10,041 nt of DNA from Desulfobacteraceae bacterium (GCA_011390985.1 JAABRJ010000495.1:1-10041); one strand, 5' to 3'; positions 1 through 7,315 are shown, counted from the stretch's first letter. The notes: generated from the letters alone by a model not told the origin. Numbers and translations: made by a program.

Positions 1-477
1 ATCCGCCTCAGCCGGCTGTGGCAGGACCACCCGCTGGTCCTCGTCTTTTTGCGCCATTTCGGCTGACCGTTCTGCCGCGAGCAGGTGGCGCAGTTGCGCC
101 GCGCAAAGCAGCGCTTCGACCAGGCCGGCGCCCGGGTGGTATTGGTGGCCATGGGCACGCCGGCAGAATCCGGCGCCTTCGCCAGGAAGTTTTCGGTGCC
201 GTTTGAGATGGTCTGCGACCCCGGGCGACGGCTGTACCAGGCCTTCGATCTGGAGCAGATGGCGCCCCTGGGGTTTTTCTCGCCCTCCGTCGCCCTGAAG
301 GGGGTCATGGCCATGGCCAAGGGCCACGGCATCGGTATCCCGGTGGGCGATGTGAGCCAGCTCCCGGGGGTCTTCATCATCGATTCAAAGGGCACGATCG
401 TCTACAGCCACTACGCCGCCGACCCGGCCGATCACCCGGCGCCCGACGTGATTCTGGCGGCTTTGGCCGAGGTCTGA
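1..477 (+). CDS. Selenocysteine-containing AhpC/TSA-family (SelU/PRXL2-like) peroxiredoxin-like protein, 5'-partial
   Basis: This is a thioredoxin-fold redox protein whose start lies before the window. Frame 1 is open from base 1 to the TGA stop at 475-477 except for one in-frame TGA at 64-66. Reading that codon as selenocysteine gives the motif R-H-F-G-U-P-F-C-R-E (U at window residue 22, Cys at 25), preceded by a hydrophobic beta strand (V-L-V-F-L). Cys homologues of AhpC-TSA_2 (PF13911) carry C-x-x-C exactly here. The rest fits the family: a second strand V-V-L-V-A-M-G, a conserved Q-L-P-G-V-F-I-I-D strand near residues 120-128, and a short C-terminal helix. Protein similarity is continuous on both sides of the TGA, which argues against two separate genes. 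A call starting at the GTG at 85 would lose the active site. The likely role is thiol/selenol-dependent peroxide or disulfide reduction in the cytoplasm; the substrate is unknown. Only a short N-terminal part should be missing. The gene converges on the DUF2237 gene. Confidence 0.85.
67..100 (+). promoter_or_regulatory. Candidate bacterial SECIS element downstream of the UGA(Sec) codon
   Basis: Just after the TGA at 64-66, the mRNA can fold into a small hairpin. CTGC (72-75) pairs with GCAG (90-93), C76 bulges out, and GC (77-78) pairs with GC (88-89). The loop at 79-87 is GAGCAGGTG. The loop GG (84-85) lies 18-19 nt past the UGA, within the spacing expected of bacterial SECIS elements, which are read by SelB inside the coding region. 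The stem is short and was found by eye, so the structure is plausible but not proved. Confidence 0.5.
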
Positions 478-524
478 CCGGCCCGGCTCGCGGTGTGGTT
501 GCGGCGCGGCCGGCACCGAAAGGC

Positions 525-902
525 TCAGCTGCCCTCACCAGGGGCGGCGTGTTTGACCAGGTCGGCCATGGCCACGTGCTGCAGCGCCGCTTCATGGGTG
601 GCCCGCAGGATCACCGGCGGCGCGACCCCGGCTTCCAGGGCTTCCTGCCAGCGCAGGGCGCACAGGCACCAGCGGTCCCCGGGTTTGAGCCCTGGAAACC
701 CGTGGCGCGGCTGGGGGGTGCTGAGATCGTTGCCCATGATCTGAGTGATCTGCAGAAACTCGTCCGTCACCCGCACGCAGACCGTGTGGGAACCTGCGTC
801 ATCCGGGCCGGTGCGGCAGCTGCCGTCGCGAAAAAAGCCGGTCAGGGGCGACAGCGAGCAGGGCTCGAGTTCAGTGCCGAGCACATTTTTTGCCTTTTCC
901 AT
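525..902 (-). CDS. DUF2237 family protein
   Basis: The 125-residue protein matches the small, highly conserved DUF2237 family over its full length. The N-terminal A-K-N-V-L-G leads to E-P-C-S (C15), then T-G-F-F-R-D-G and G-S-H-T-V-C (C42). Next come D-E-F-L, G-N-D-L-S-T-P (residues 57-63), G-F-P-G-L-K-P-G-D-R-W-C-L-C (C79, C81), W-Q-E-A and A-T-H-E-A-A-L. The biochemical function of the family is not established. The five well-placed cysteines (15, 29, 42, 79, 81) could suit metal or redox chemistry, but that is inference. The ATG at 900-902 is supported by a GGAGGA Shine-Dalgarno (complement of 912-917) at normal spacing. The gene lies 137 bp beyond the end of the second MFS gene on the same strand and converges on the selenoprotein gene, with 47 bp between the stops. 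No signal peptide or membrane segment is visible. Confidence 0.9.
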   Translation of the reverse strand: MEKAKNVLGTELEPCSLSPLTGFFRDGSCRTGPDDAGSHTVCVRVTDEFLQITQIMGNDLSTPQPRHGFPGLKPGDRWCLCALRWQEALEAGVAPPVILRATHEAALQHVAMADLVKHAAPGEGS

Positions 903-926
903 ATCAGCCTGTCCTCCACTGCTCCG

Positions 927-945
927 GCCGGCGGCAAGCGCCGGC
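927..945. repeat. GC-rich hairpin between the second MFS gene and the DUF2237 gene
   Basis: Bases 927-933 pair perfectly with 939-945 around a five-base loop (934-938). The hairpin sits 10 bp upstream of the DUF2237 Shine-Dalgarno and ~95 bp past the second MFS stop. Neither strand has a T tract after it, so it is not a classical intrinsic terminator. It could be an mRNA leader or 3'-end structure, or simply a product of high GC. The rest of the gap 903-1039 shows nothing else I can support. Confidence 0.35.
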
Positions 946-1039
946 GTGAAGACCGATTAAAGCCAATGTCAGGATGAGAAGCTCCCTGGCAAAGTAAGCA
1001 GCGCTTTCCCAAAGGCAACCGCCGCAGGGGCCATCACCG

Positions 1040-2264
1040 TCAGGGATGCCCTCCCCCGCCGCCCTGCGGGCTGTTCCGTTTCTTGCCCAGCAGCAGCGCC
1101 AGTGGCCCCAACGCGCTGCCGAGGCCCATGACGGCAAAGGCCGCGCCCCAGGCCAGGGTCGGTGTGCCCTGCAAAAGGTCCAGGACAACCCCCGTCGCCA
1201 GCGGCCCCAGGAAGGCCGCCGTGAACCCCAGGGTCGAATGCACCGCAAGCGTTGCGCCGCGGCCGCCGCTCGGCGCACTGGCGACCGCCCCGGCAGTCAG
1301 CGAGGCCGAATCCCCCAGCACGGCAACCCCGTAGACCAGCGCCAAACCCACCACCAGGGCGTAGGGCAGCGGCGCTGAAAATCCGATCCCGAAGCTGATC
1401 AGCGCAGAGGCCAGCATGATGACCCCAATGGTTTTACGCCGCCCGAAGCGCCGGCAGAGTTCGTTTCCGCCGATGCTGGCGGGCAGCCCGATCAGGTTCA
1501 CCAGGGCCACCACCTGGGTGGGGCTCCAGGTCGTCAGGTCCGGCGGCTGCAGCTGGCGGCTGAAGGCCAGAAAGGCCACCATCCAGGAGCGCAGGCTGAA
1601 AAGCTCCCACATGTGCGCGGCATAGCCCAGAATGAACGCCATCGCCTGCCGGCTGCGCAGCACGACCGCCAGGCCGCAGCGCAGCCGGGGTTTTGCTGGC
1701 GTCCGGTCCACCCGCCCGGGGGGTGCGCCGACCCCCACCAGGACCGCCCCCGCGAGGGTCAGCAACCCCGCCGCGGCAAAAGCCCAGCGCCACCCCAGGA
1801 CCAGGTGCACCTCGCCCGCCAGCAGGTAGGAAAGACTCGCCCCGACGCTGAAAGACGCCGTGTAAAAAGACACGTAGCGCGACTGACGCGCCCCCTCGGC
1901 ATGGTCGCTCAGCAGTTTCAGCCCCGGCATGTAAACGCCGGCCAGGCTGACCCCGGCCAGAAAGCGGAAAATCAACGCCGACCAGAAGCCGCTTGCCAGC
2001 CAGGCGAACCCCAGCGCGGCCGCAGCCCCGATCAGCAGGCCGAAGACCAGGATCCCGCGGGCGTCGCGCCGGTCGGTCAGAACGGTCAGCAGCGGTACCG
2101 CCACCACATAGGCCCCGTAATAGACCGCGCTTACCCACCCGGCCTGAACGTTGCAGAAAAAAGGGCAGCAAGGCGGAAAACGTCGCCAGCCCCGCCAGCC
2201 CGAGGATTTCCACCCCGCACAGCAGCAGGGTCACCCGCAGAGGCGCTGTCTTTCTACTCTTCAT
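1040..2264 (-). pseudogene. MFS transporter, interrupted by a single-base frameshift
   Basis: The gene starts at ATG 2262-2264, with a weak AAGG upstream, and overlaps the stop of the preceding MFS gene as ATGA. The first ~36 residues (M-K-S-R-K then TM1) read in one frame. The remainder, starting F-C-N-V-Q-A-G-W and ending at the TGA at 1040-1042, reads in another. The frames join exactly at a run of six T on the coding strand (2157-2162 on +); five T would give one continuous protein of about 407 residues. The joined protein is a 12-TM major facilitator. The loop 2-3 motif is degenerate (T-V-L-T-D-R-R-D-A-R), followed by R-F-L-A-G-V-S-L-A-G-V-Y-M-P-G-L, a charged central loop, and R-R-F-G-R-R-K-T after TM8. 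The substrate is unknown. The lesion may be a real recent mutation or a homopolymer sequencing error; the rest of the coding sequence is intact, which favours an error or a very recent event. Confidence 0.8.
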
Positions 2265-3526
2265 GCGACCTTCGCCCGTTTGATCTCCAGCAACCCGATT
2301 GCCAGGATGTTGACCAGCAGCAGCAGGCCGATGCCGGTCACCCCGGCCCAGCCGAAGCGCTGGTAGCCGTAGCCGCTGACGGTGATGCCGACCGAGCCGC
2401 CCAGGTAGTAGAACAGGATGTAAAGCGAATTGGCGCGGCCGCGGCTGCCGCTCAGGCTGCGGTTCATGCTGCCGGCGGCGGCCGCGTGGACCGCGAAAAA
2501 CCCCGTGCAGACCCCCGCCAGGCCGGCGCTCACGGCCCACAGGCTGGGGGTGTGGGTGAGCCCCAGCGACGCCCCCAGCACCAGCGCCCCGATCACGATG
2601 GTGGCGCCGTTGCCCAGGCGGTTGCTGATCCTGCCGGAGGCCGGGGCCACCACAATCCCGGTGACATACGCGAGGTACATCAGGGTGATCACCTCGGTGG
2701 AAGCGCCGAACCTCGGCCCGGCCAGATAAAACGGCAGGTAATTGAAGAGCGCCGAGAAAATCCAGAAGGCGCTGAAGGCCACCGCAAAGATCCGCAGCAG
2801 ATCGGGGCGCGCCATCAGTGCGACAAACCCCTCTGACCGGGCTTCGCCGGCCGAGTCGCGCTTTTCGGGCGGCAGCCACACCAGGGCGGCCAGGGTGGCG
2901 GCAGAGACCAGCACCGAGACCGTGACAAAGGCATAGCGCCAGTGCAGCGGGGGATGGATCCAGCCGCCCAGCAGGCGGCCGCCCAGCCCGCCGGCAACCG
3001 TGGCGGCGACGTAGGACCCCATGATCACGTTGAGGCGTTGCGCGGGGAGGCTGCGGGCCAGGTAGGCGACAAGACAGGTGGTCATGGCCGGGATGAAGAG
3101 GCCCTGGACAAAACGGAACAGGATCAGCAGCGCCATTTGATGGGTCGCGGCGCACAACAGACCAAAACAGGTGACGACCACCCCGCCGACGGCGATCAGC
3201 GGTTTCACGGGGTGGCGGTCGGCCCAGCGGCCGAAGGGCAGATTGGCCAGGGCGATCCCCAGAATCACGGCGGAGACGGTGTAGGACGCCTGTTTTTCGT
3301 CGACGCCGAACTCCTGCCGGATCACCGGCAAAACGGGCTGCACCAGGTAAATGGTGGTGAAACTGGCCGAGACCAGTGCGAAAACCAGGGTTTGCAGGCC
3401 AAAGGTGCCACCGGCTGACAGTTCCGTAAAAAGGCCAATTTCTGCGTTGCGCTGCATCTCGAAGTCGCTGCTGCGTACAGGTGTACGCCTCACTCCTCGA
3501 GATTTGCGCGCCTTGAAATAGGCCAT
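2261..3526 (-). CDS. MFS transporter, YnfM/AraJ-like drug:H+ antiporter type
   Basis: This is a 12-TM inner-membrane major facilitator similar to E. coli YnfM. TM1 ends in L-V-Q-P-V-L-P-V-I followed by Q-E-F-G-V, a YnfM-type signature. The loop 2-3 motif is G-R-W-A-D-R-H-P-V-K-P-L (residues 99-110), and R-F-V-Q-G-L-F-I-P-A follows in TM4. The C-terminal half carries F-N-Y-L-P-F-Y-L and L-Y-I-L-F-Y-Y-L-G-G-S, both typical of the group. Export of small molecules is likely but the substrate is unknown. The start is doubtful. The only in-frame ATGs before TM1 (3524-3526 and 3455-3457) lie inside the palindromic repeat at 3417-3540, neither has a convincing Shine-Dalgarno, and residues 1-36 do not look like an MFS N-terminus. 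The real start could be a rare codon nearer TM1 (around residue 42), or the repeat may now supply it. The 3' end overlaps the next MFS gene by ATGA, suggesting translational coupling. Confidence 0.9.
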   Translation of the reverse strand: MAYFKARKSRGVRRTPVRSSDFEMQRNAEIGLFTELSAGGTFGLQTLVFALVSASFTTIYLVQPVLPVIRQEFGVDEKQASYTVSAVILGIALANLPFGRWADRHPVKPLIAVGGVVVTCFGLLCAATHQMALLILFRFVQGLFIPAMTTCLVAYLARSLPAQRLNVIMGSYVAATVAGGLGGRLLGGWIHPPLHWRYAFVTVSVLVSAATLAALVWLPPEKRDSAGEARSEGFVALMARPDLLRIFAVAFSAFWIFSALFNYLPFYLAGPRFGASTEVITLMYLAYVTGIVVAPASGRISNRLGNGATIVIGALVLGASLGLTHTPSLWAVSAGLAGVCTGFFAVHAAAAGSMNRSLSGSRGRANSLYILFYYLGGSVGITVSGYGYQRFGWAGVTGIGLLLLVNILAIGLLEIKRAKVA

Positions 3527-3540
3527 TTTACGAAACAGTC
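3417..3540. repeat. ~124 bp imperfect palindromic repeat (REP/MITE-like)
   Basis: The two halves are near reverse complements about a centre at 3480-3481, where CGTACA-GG-TGTACG forms a perfect core (3474-3487). The outer arms match well: GACAGTTCCGTAAAAAGGCC from 3417 mirrors GACTGTTTCGTAAAATGGCC read from 3540 on the other strand. ATTTC, ATCTCGA and GCGTACA blocks match between. Its length and structure resemble dispersed palindromic elements of bacterial genomes; I believe similar ones occur in sulfate-reducing deltaproteobacteria, but this is from memory. It has no coding capacity of its own. It lies between the SNF2 gene and the MFS pair and overlaps the first ~36 codons of the MFS reading frame. 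Transcribed, it would form a long hairpin. Confidence 0.8.
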
Positions 3541-3683
3541 TGGATTTTGGCTTTTTACTGGTTCATCAACGGCGCGTGGGGGCATCGTCTTCCTGTGGGG
3601 GCGCCGCCGCGGATGCCGCGGACTCCTGCCGCCGGAAAGCGGGGCGCGTGCCTCCGGCGTTTCGGGTGGCGCGCCGACGGCGC
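3541..3683. other. Intergenic spacer between the SNF2 gene and the palindromic repeat
   Basis: This is 143 bp of mostly GC-rich, non-coding sequence downstream of the helicase stop. It contains short self-complementary GC blocks (for example CCGCGG-ATG-CCGCGG around 3608-3622) but no clear stem followed by a T run. Next to the repeat the minus strand becomes A-rich, with a TTGATG hexamer (complement near 3562-3567) that could belong to an MFS promoter. No matching -10 stands out. Confidence 0.3.
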
Positions 3684-6398
3684 TCAGAACCCCGGCAGCC
3701 TGAATTTCAGCGTGACCTCGCCGGTCTCGCGGTCGATCTGCACCATCCGGCCGTCCGCGGCGGTGGCGGTCATTTTCTGCCCCGTGGCCATTTCCAGCAG
3801 ACCGCCGACAAACAGCATCCCGGTGTTGAGCACGGCCTCGATCTTCTCCGGCGGCTGGGCCGCCAGGATATGGGCCCCGCCGTCCCCCCGGACGGGCCCT
3901 TCAGTGCTTTGGGCCGCAGGGGCAAGGGCCGGCTCGGGCGGTGCCTCGGGCGGGGCCTCCTCGCCGGTGACATCCAGGGCGCCTGCGGCTTTTCGGAGGG
4001 CTTCGGGGTTGAGAAAGTGCGGCGTATCCTCGGGGATTTCTTCCGCCTGGGCCGCCGCGGGCGGCGCCGCCAGCTCGTCGCCCAGCATCTCGCGCAGGCG
4101 GTTGATCAGCTCGGTGCGTTTTTCATGGGTAAAGGTCACCTCGTCGGCGCCCCCCTCGAAGACCCCTTTGAAGAGGTCGGTCTTGAGTTGAATCCCGGCC
4201 AGGATCTTTTCTTCGATGCTCTCCTTGGCGATCAGGTTGACCACGTTGATGCAGCGGCTTTTCTGCCCGATGCGGTTGACCCGGCCGATGCGCTGGTTCA
4301 GGCGCGCCGGGTTCCAGGGCAGCTCGAAATTCACCACGCAGTCCGCCGCCTGCAGGTTGAGCCCCGTGCCGCCGGCATCCGTCGAAAGAAACACGCGGCA
4401 TGCGGGGTTGTGGGTGAACTCGTCGATCAGCGCCTGGCGTTTTTGGACCGGCACCTTGCCCGACAGCTCCACGAAGGGGATGCCGGCGTCCGAGAGGTGG
4501 CGGCCGATCAGGTAGGTCATGGTGGTCCACTCGGAAAAAATCACCATCTTGCGTTTGTTCTGGACCACCAGCTCGTCGATGATGCCCCGCAGTTCATCGA
4601 GCTTGGGGGAAATATTCGTTTTGCGATCGATGAGGTAGGTGGCGTTGCAGGCCTGGCGCATCCGCAAGAGCAGCTCCTGCATGCGCCGCAGGTCGACGGG
4701 CGTCAGGAACTTTTTGTGGAGCAGCGGCATCAGGGCCTGGGCGTAGCCGGCATGCATTTCGCGCTGCTGCTGGTGCAGGTCGATGTAGTAGTTGTTCTCC
4801 ACCTGTTCGGGCAGATCTTTGAGCACCTCTTCCTTGCGGCGGCGAATCACCAGGCCCTGGAGCCGCTGGTGCAGACGGTCGAGGTTGCGGTAGCCGATGA
4901 TCTTGTTTCGGGCGCTGCGGCTGAGCATGAAATGCTCGGCGGCGAAGCGCCACAGGGGCGAGAGCAGCTGCGGGTCGAGAAACTGGACGATGGAGTAGAC
5001 ATCCTCGAGCTTGTTCTCCAGGGGGGTGCCGGTCAGGACCAGGGCATGCCGCCGCGGCAGGCGCTTGACCGCATCGGCGGTCTTGGTGGAAAAATTCTTG
5101 ATCCGCTGGGCCTCGTCCAGGATCACGAGGTCCGGCTTGAAGCGCTCGATGGTGGGCACATCGCGCAGCACGGCCTCGTAATTGGTGATCTTGAAATAGG
5201 CCGGGTCGTTGAGATAGGTCTCCCAGCGCTGCTTGGGCGTGCCCGACACCACGACGGCCTTTTCGGCGCAAAACCGCTCGATTTCGCGGCGCCACTGTTC
5301 TTTCAGGGACGCCATGGTGACCACCAGCACCTTGCTGAAACCGAAAACCTCCTTTTTCAGGGCGGCCAGCGCGATGGCCTGCAGGGTCTTGCCGAGACCC
5401 ATCTCGTCGCCGATCAGGGCCGCGTCACGGTAGAGTCCGAAGCGCACCCCCTCCTCCTGGTAGGGGTAGAGCCGGACCGTCAGATCGGCGACCGGCGGCG
5501 GGCTCTTTGCGGCCGCCTCGGCCAGCTCCACCAATTGCCGGCGCTCGGCTTCCCGTTCGAGCGCCGCAAAGACCGGCTCCTGGACCCGGACCTGCTTGTT
5601 GCCGTCCAGCTGCGGCAGCACGTCCAGCAGGGGCGCCAGAGTGTCTCCCGTGTAGACGCCGCGGTCGTCGAAGCACGGCGCCAGCGCCCTGCCCAGGGCC
5701 GAGGTCTGCCGTTTGGGCAGCTCCGAGTAAAGCCGCGGGGCGGCATCGGCCGAGTCCCAGTAGAGATCGACGAACGGAAAGCGCTCCTGCGCCAGCCGTT
5801 CTCCGAAGTCTTTGCGGCGCTTGAGGTGCTGGGTCAGGCAGATGAGATGCTTGCAGGTCCCCAGGCGGTTGGTGAGGTAATCGGGGCAGGTGCAGTGCCC
5901 GACCCCCTTGTCCGGGTCGTGCAGGGTCACCTTGTACTGCCGGCCGCTTTCGGTTTCAAGCAGATGGCAGCCCTTGAGCATATCGCCCGTTGTGATCCTG
6001 AAATGCTCGTTGCGGGCGCGGCTTTGGCGGTCATCCAGGGCCTGCGCCCGGATCTCCGCGGGGGAGAGGAAGGCCTCTTCCGCCGGAGCGGGCGGCGCCT
6101 GTCGGGCCTCCTGGGCTTCCAGCAGGTCCTTGGTGTAGAGCAGGACCGCTACCGTGTGTTTGCAGCCGCTGCCGGGATAAGGGCACGAACATCGGGTGGA
6201 TAGCGCCTGCCCGCCGAGATCGACGCGGGTAGTGTAATCGCCGTAGCTGCCGTCCACCTGGTAGTCGAAACGCCCGGCATCGAAATCCTGTGCCTGCAGG
6301 ATGAAGGCGCCGTTTTCATAGAGGCGCAGCCCCCTTTTATAGATCAGGTAAGAGTCTGCCACATCATGGCGGATGAGGTCACGGGTCAGGGGCAACAT
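3684..6398 (-). CDS. SWI2/SNF2-family ATPase with two SWIM zinc fingers
   Basis: The 904-residue protein has two N-terminal SWIM zinc fingers: C-x-C...C-x-H at C70, C72, C79, H81 and again at C169, C171, C182, H184. A complete SNF2 ATPase follows. It has Walker A G-D-E-M-G-L-G-K-T (330-338), motif Ia V-T-M-A-S-L-K-E-Q-W, a DEAQ box at 428-431, T-G-T-P-L-E-N (456-462), motif V T-D-A-G-G-T-G-L-N-L (673-682) and motif VI Q-R-I-G-R-V-N-R-I-G-Q (702-712). Residues ~775-840 are Ala/Pro/Glu-rich and probably unstructured. The last ~60 form a separate conserved-looking tail (I-L-A-A-Q-P-P-E-K through L-K-F-R-L-P-G-F). Such proteins translocate on double-stranded DNA with ATP, and SWIM fingers bind DNA or protein. 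The cellular role is unknown; HelZ/RapA-type remodelling is the nearest analogy. The start at 6396-6398 has a strong AAAGGAG (complement of 6407-6413) at 8-nt spacing. It follows the M23 gene by 69 nt on the same strand. Confidence 0.93.
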   Translation of the reverse strand: MLPLTRDLIRHDVADSYLIYKRGLRLYENGAFILQAQDFDAGRFDYQVDGSYGDYTTRVDLGGQALSTRCSCPYPGSGCKHTVAVLLYTKDLLEAQEARQAPPAPAEEAFLSPAEIRAQALDDRQSRARNEHFRITTGDMLKGCHLLETESGRQYKVTLHDPDKGVGHCTCPDYLTNRLGTCKHLICLTQHLKRRKDFGERLAQERFPFVDLYWDSADAAPRLYSELPKRQTSALGRALAPCFDDRGVYTGDTLAPLLDVLPQLDGNKQVRVQEPVFAALEREAERRQLVELAEAAAKSPPPVADLTVRLYPYQEEGVRFGLYRDAALIGDEMGLGKTLQAIALAALKKEVFGFSKVLVVTMASLKEQWRREIERFCAEKAVVVSGTPKQRWETYLNDPAYFKITNYEAVLRDVPTIERFKPDLVILDEAQRIKNFSTKTADAVKRLPRRHALVLTGTPLENKLEDVYSIVQFLDPQLLSPLWRFAAEHFMLSRSARNKIIGYRNLDRLHQRLQGLVIRRRKEEVLKDLPEQVENNYYIDLHQQQREMHAGYAQALMPLLHKKFLTPVDLRRMQELLLRMRQACNATYLIDRKTNISPKLDELRGIIDELVVQNKRKMVIFSEWTTMTYLIGRHLSDAGIPFVELSGKVPVQKRQALIDEFTHNPACRVFLSTDAGGTGLNLQAADCVVNFELPWNPARLNQRIGRVNRIGQKSRCINVVNLIAKESIEEKILAGIQLKTDLFKGVFEGGADEVTFTHEKRTELINRLREMLGDELAAPPAAAQAEEIPEDTPHFLNPEALRKAAGALDVTGEEAPPEAPPEPALAPAAQSTEGPVRGDGGAHILAAQPPEKIEAVLNTGMLFVGGLLEMATGQKMTATAADGRMVQIDRETGEVTLKFRLPGF

Positions 6399-6467
6399 AC
6401 AACGGTCTCCTTTCAGCGGGGTGCCTGCAGCGCGCTGCGAGGGCTGGTGGGATCGCGGGCCGGCGTG

Positions 6468-7301
6468 TCAGGGGCGCTCCCCAACGGGCATGGGCGGCAC
6501 CAGCAGGGTGGGGTCGAGGCGCTGGTCGAACCAGTTCATGCGCCAATCCAGGTGCGCGCCGGTAACCCGCCCGCTGGCGCCCACGCGGGCGATCACCTCG
6601 CCCTGGCGGACGGCCTGCCCCTCCTCTACCAGTATTTCGCTCAAATGCAAATAGGTGGAGGAAACCCCGTGGCCATGATCGAGAATCAAGGTGCCGCCGG
6701 AGAAAAACATGTCCGGGTGCACCAGGCTCACCACACCGTCGGCCGGCGCTTTGACGGGGGTTCCCGCCGGGGCCGCGATGTCGACGCCGTAATGGGGCTG
6801 GCGCGGCTGGCCGTTTAAAACCCGCTGGCTGCCGTAAACCCCCGAAATCCGTCCGCTGACCGGCCAGATGAAGCCCCGGGCAAAATCCGTGCGGGCATCG
6901 TCGCGGGCGCGCGCCTTGCGCGCCAGGGCCGACTCGCGTTGAATGCGGTCGAGATCCTCGGGCGCCGGCGCGACTTTGCGCTCCGGCAGGCCGTCGATGC
7001 GCTGGATAGCGTAAGTGCGTGCGGTGATGCGGATGGGATGGCGAGTCTCGCGGCCGTCGGCAGCGCGCAGCGTCAGCACACTTTCCAGTGCTGCATCGCG
7101 GTCAAAGCCGATCACGAAGAACCCATCGGGCGAAAGCCGCAGGGGGCTTCCCTGGAAGGCGACCGCGGTACCCGGATCGACCCGCCCGACCAGCATGCCG
7201 CCCTGCACCCAGCGGCCCTTCAGCTCCAGGGCGGTCGCCGGCAGCGCCAGGGCCATCAGGACCAGGCCGGCCGCCAGCGGTCGCCAAAAAAAGGTGTCCA
7301 T
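6468..7301 (-). CDS. Secreted M23-family metallopeptidase (LytM/peptidoglycan endopeptidase type)
   Basis: The 277-residue precursor starts with a signal peptide: a short charged start, hydrophobic residues 8-22, and an A-T-A cleavage region near 22-25. A ~110-residue beta-rich N-terminal domain and a charged helix (115-140) follow, then the M23 fold from F-I-W-P-V-S-G-R-I-S-G-V-Y-G (144-157). Catalytic motifs are H170-Y-G-V-D174, the glycine-rich strand around H209-G-H211, Y-L-H219, and H250-L-D252. The family usually has H-x-H at the last site; here the zinc-ligand His is Asp, in A-H-L-D-W-R-M-N-W. I believe this variant occurs in a proteobacterial subgroup, so it need not be inactive. The likely role is periplasmic cleavage of peptidoglycan cross-bridges or regulation of amidases. 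The ATG at 7299-7301 is weakly supported (no strong Shine-Dalgarno) but gives a proper signal peptide. It lies 59 nt after yceH and 69 nt before the SNF2 gene. Confidence 0.92.
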   Translation of the reverse strand: MDTFFWRPLAAGLVLMALALPATALELKGRWVQGGMLVGRVDPGTAVAFQGSPLRLSPDGFFVIGFDRDAALESVLTLRAADGRETRHPIRITARTYAIQRIDGLPERKVAPAPEDLDRIQRESALARKARARDDARTDFARGFIWPVSGRISGVYGSQRVLNGQPRQPHYGVDIAAPAGTPVKAPADGVVSLVHPDMFFSGGTLILDHGHGVSSTYLHLSEILVEEGQAVRQGEVIARVGASGRVTGAHLDWRMNWFDQRLDPTLLVPPMPVGERP

Positions 7302-7315
7302 GGTTTCAACAAACT

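Noticed and set aside
18..206. 62-residue + strand frame over the TGA in the first gene
   Set aside because: It is an overlapping frame with no family resemblance; the frame-1 reading through the TGA gives a clear AhpC/TSA-type protein.
478..514. Terminator between the selenoprotein and DUF2237 genes
   Set aside because: CCGGCC (478-483) and GGCCGG (508-513) can pair, but the loop is long and no T run follows on either strand.
2157..2162. Programmed +1 frameshifting in the second MFS gene
   Set aside because: No known +1 stimulator, such as an internal Shine-Dalgarno with a slow stop codon, is visible. A simple homopolymer indel explains the data better.
1613..2836. 407-residue + strand open frame
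   Set aside because: Gln/Arg/Ala/Pro-rich composition antisense to MFS transmembrane segments.
1434..3155. 573-residue minus-strand open frame across both MFS genes
   Set aside because: Only its MKSRK... segment (the start of the second MFS gene) is real. The remainder is Arg/Pro/Gly-rich and out of frame with two recognisable transporters.
3576..6203. 875-residue + strand open frame
   Set aside because: It is antisense to the SNF2 ATPase, which has all its motifs, and is a high-GC artefact with no recognisable domain.
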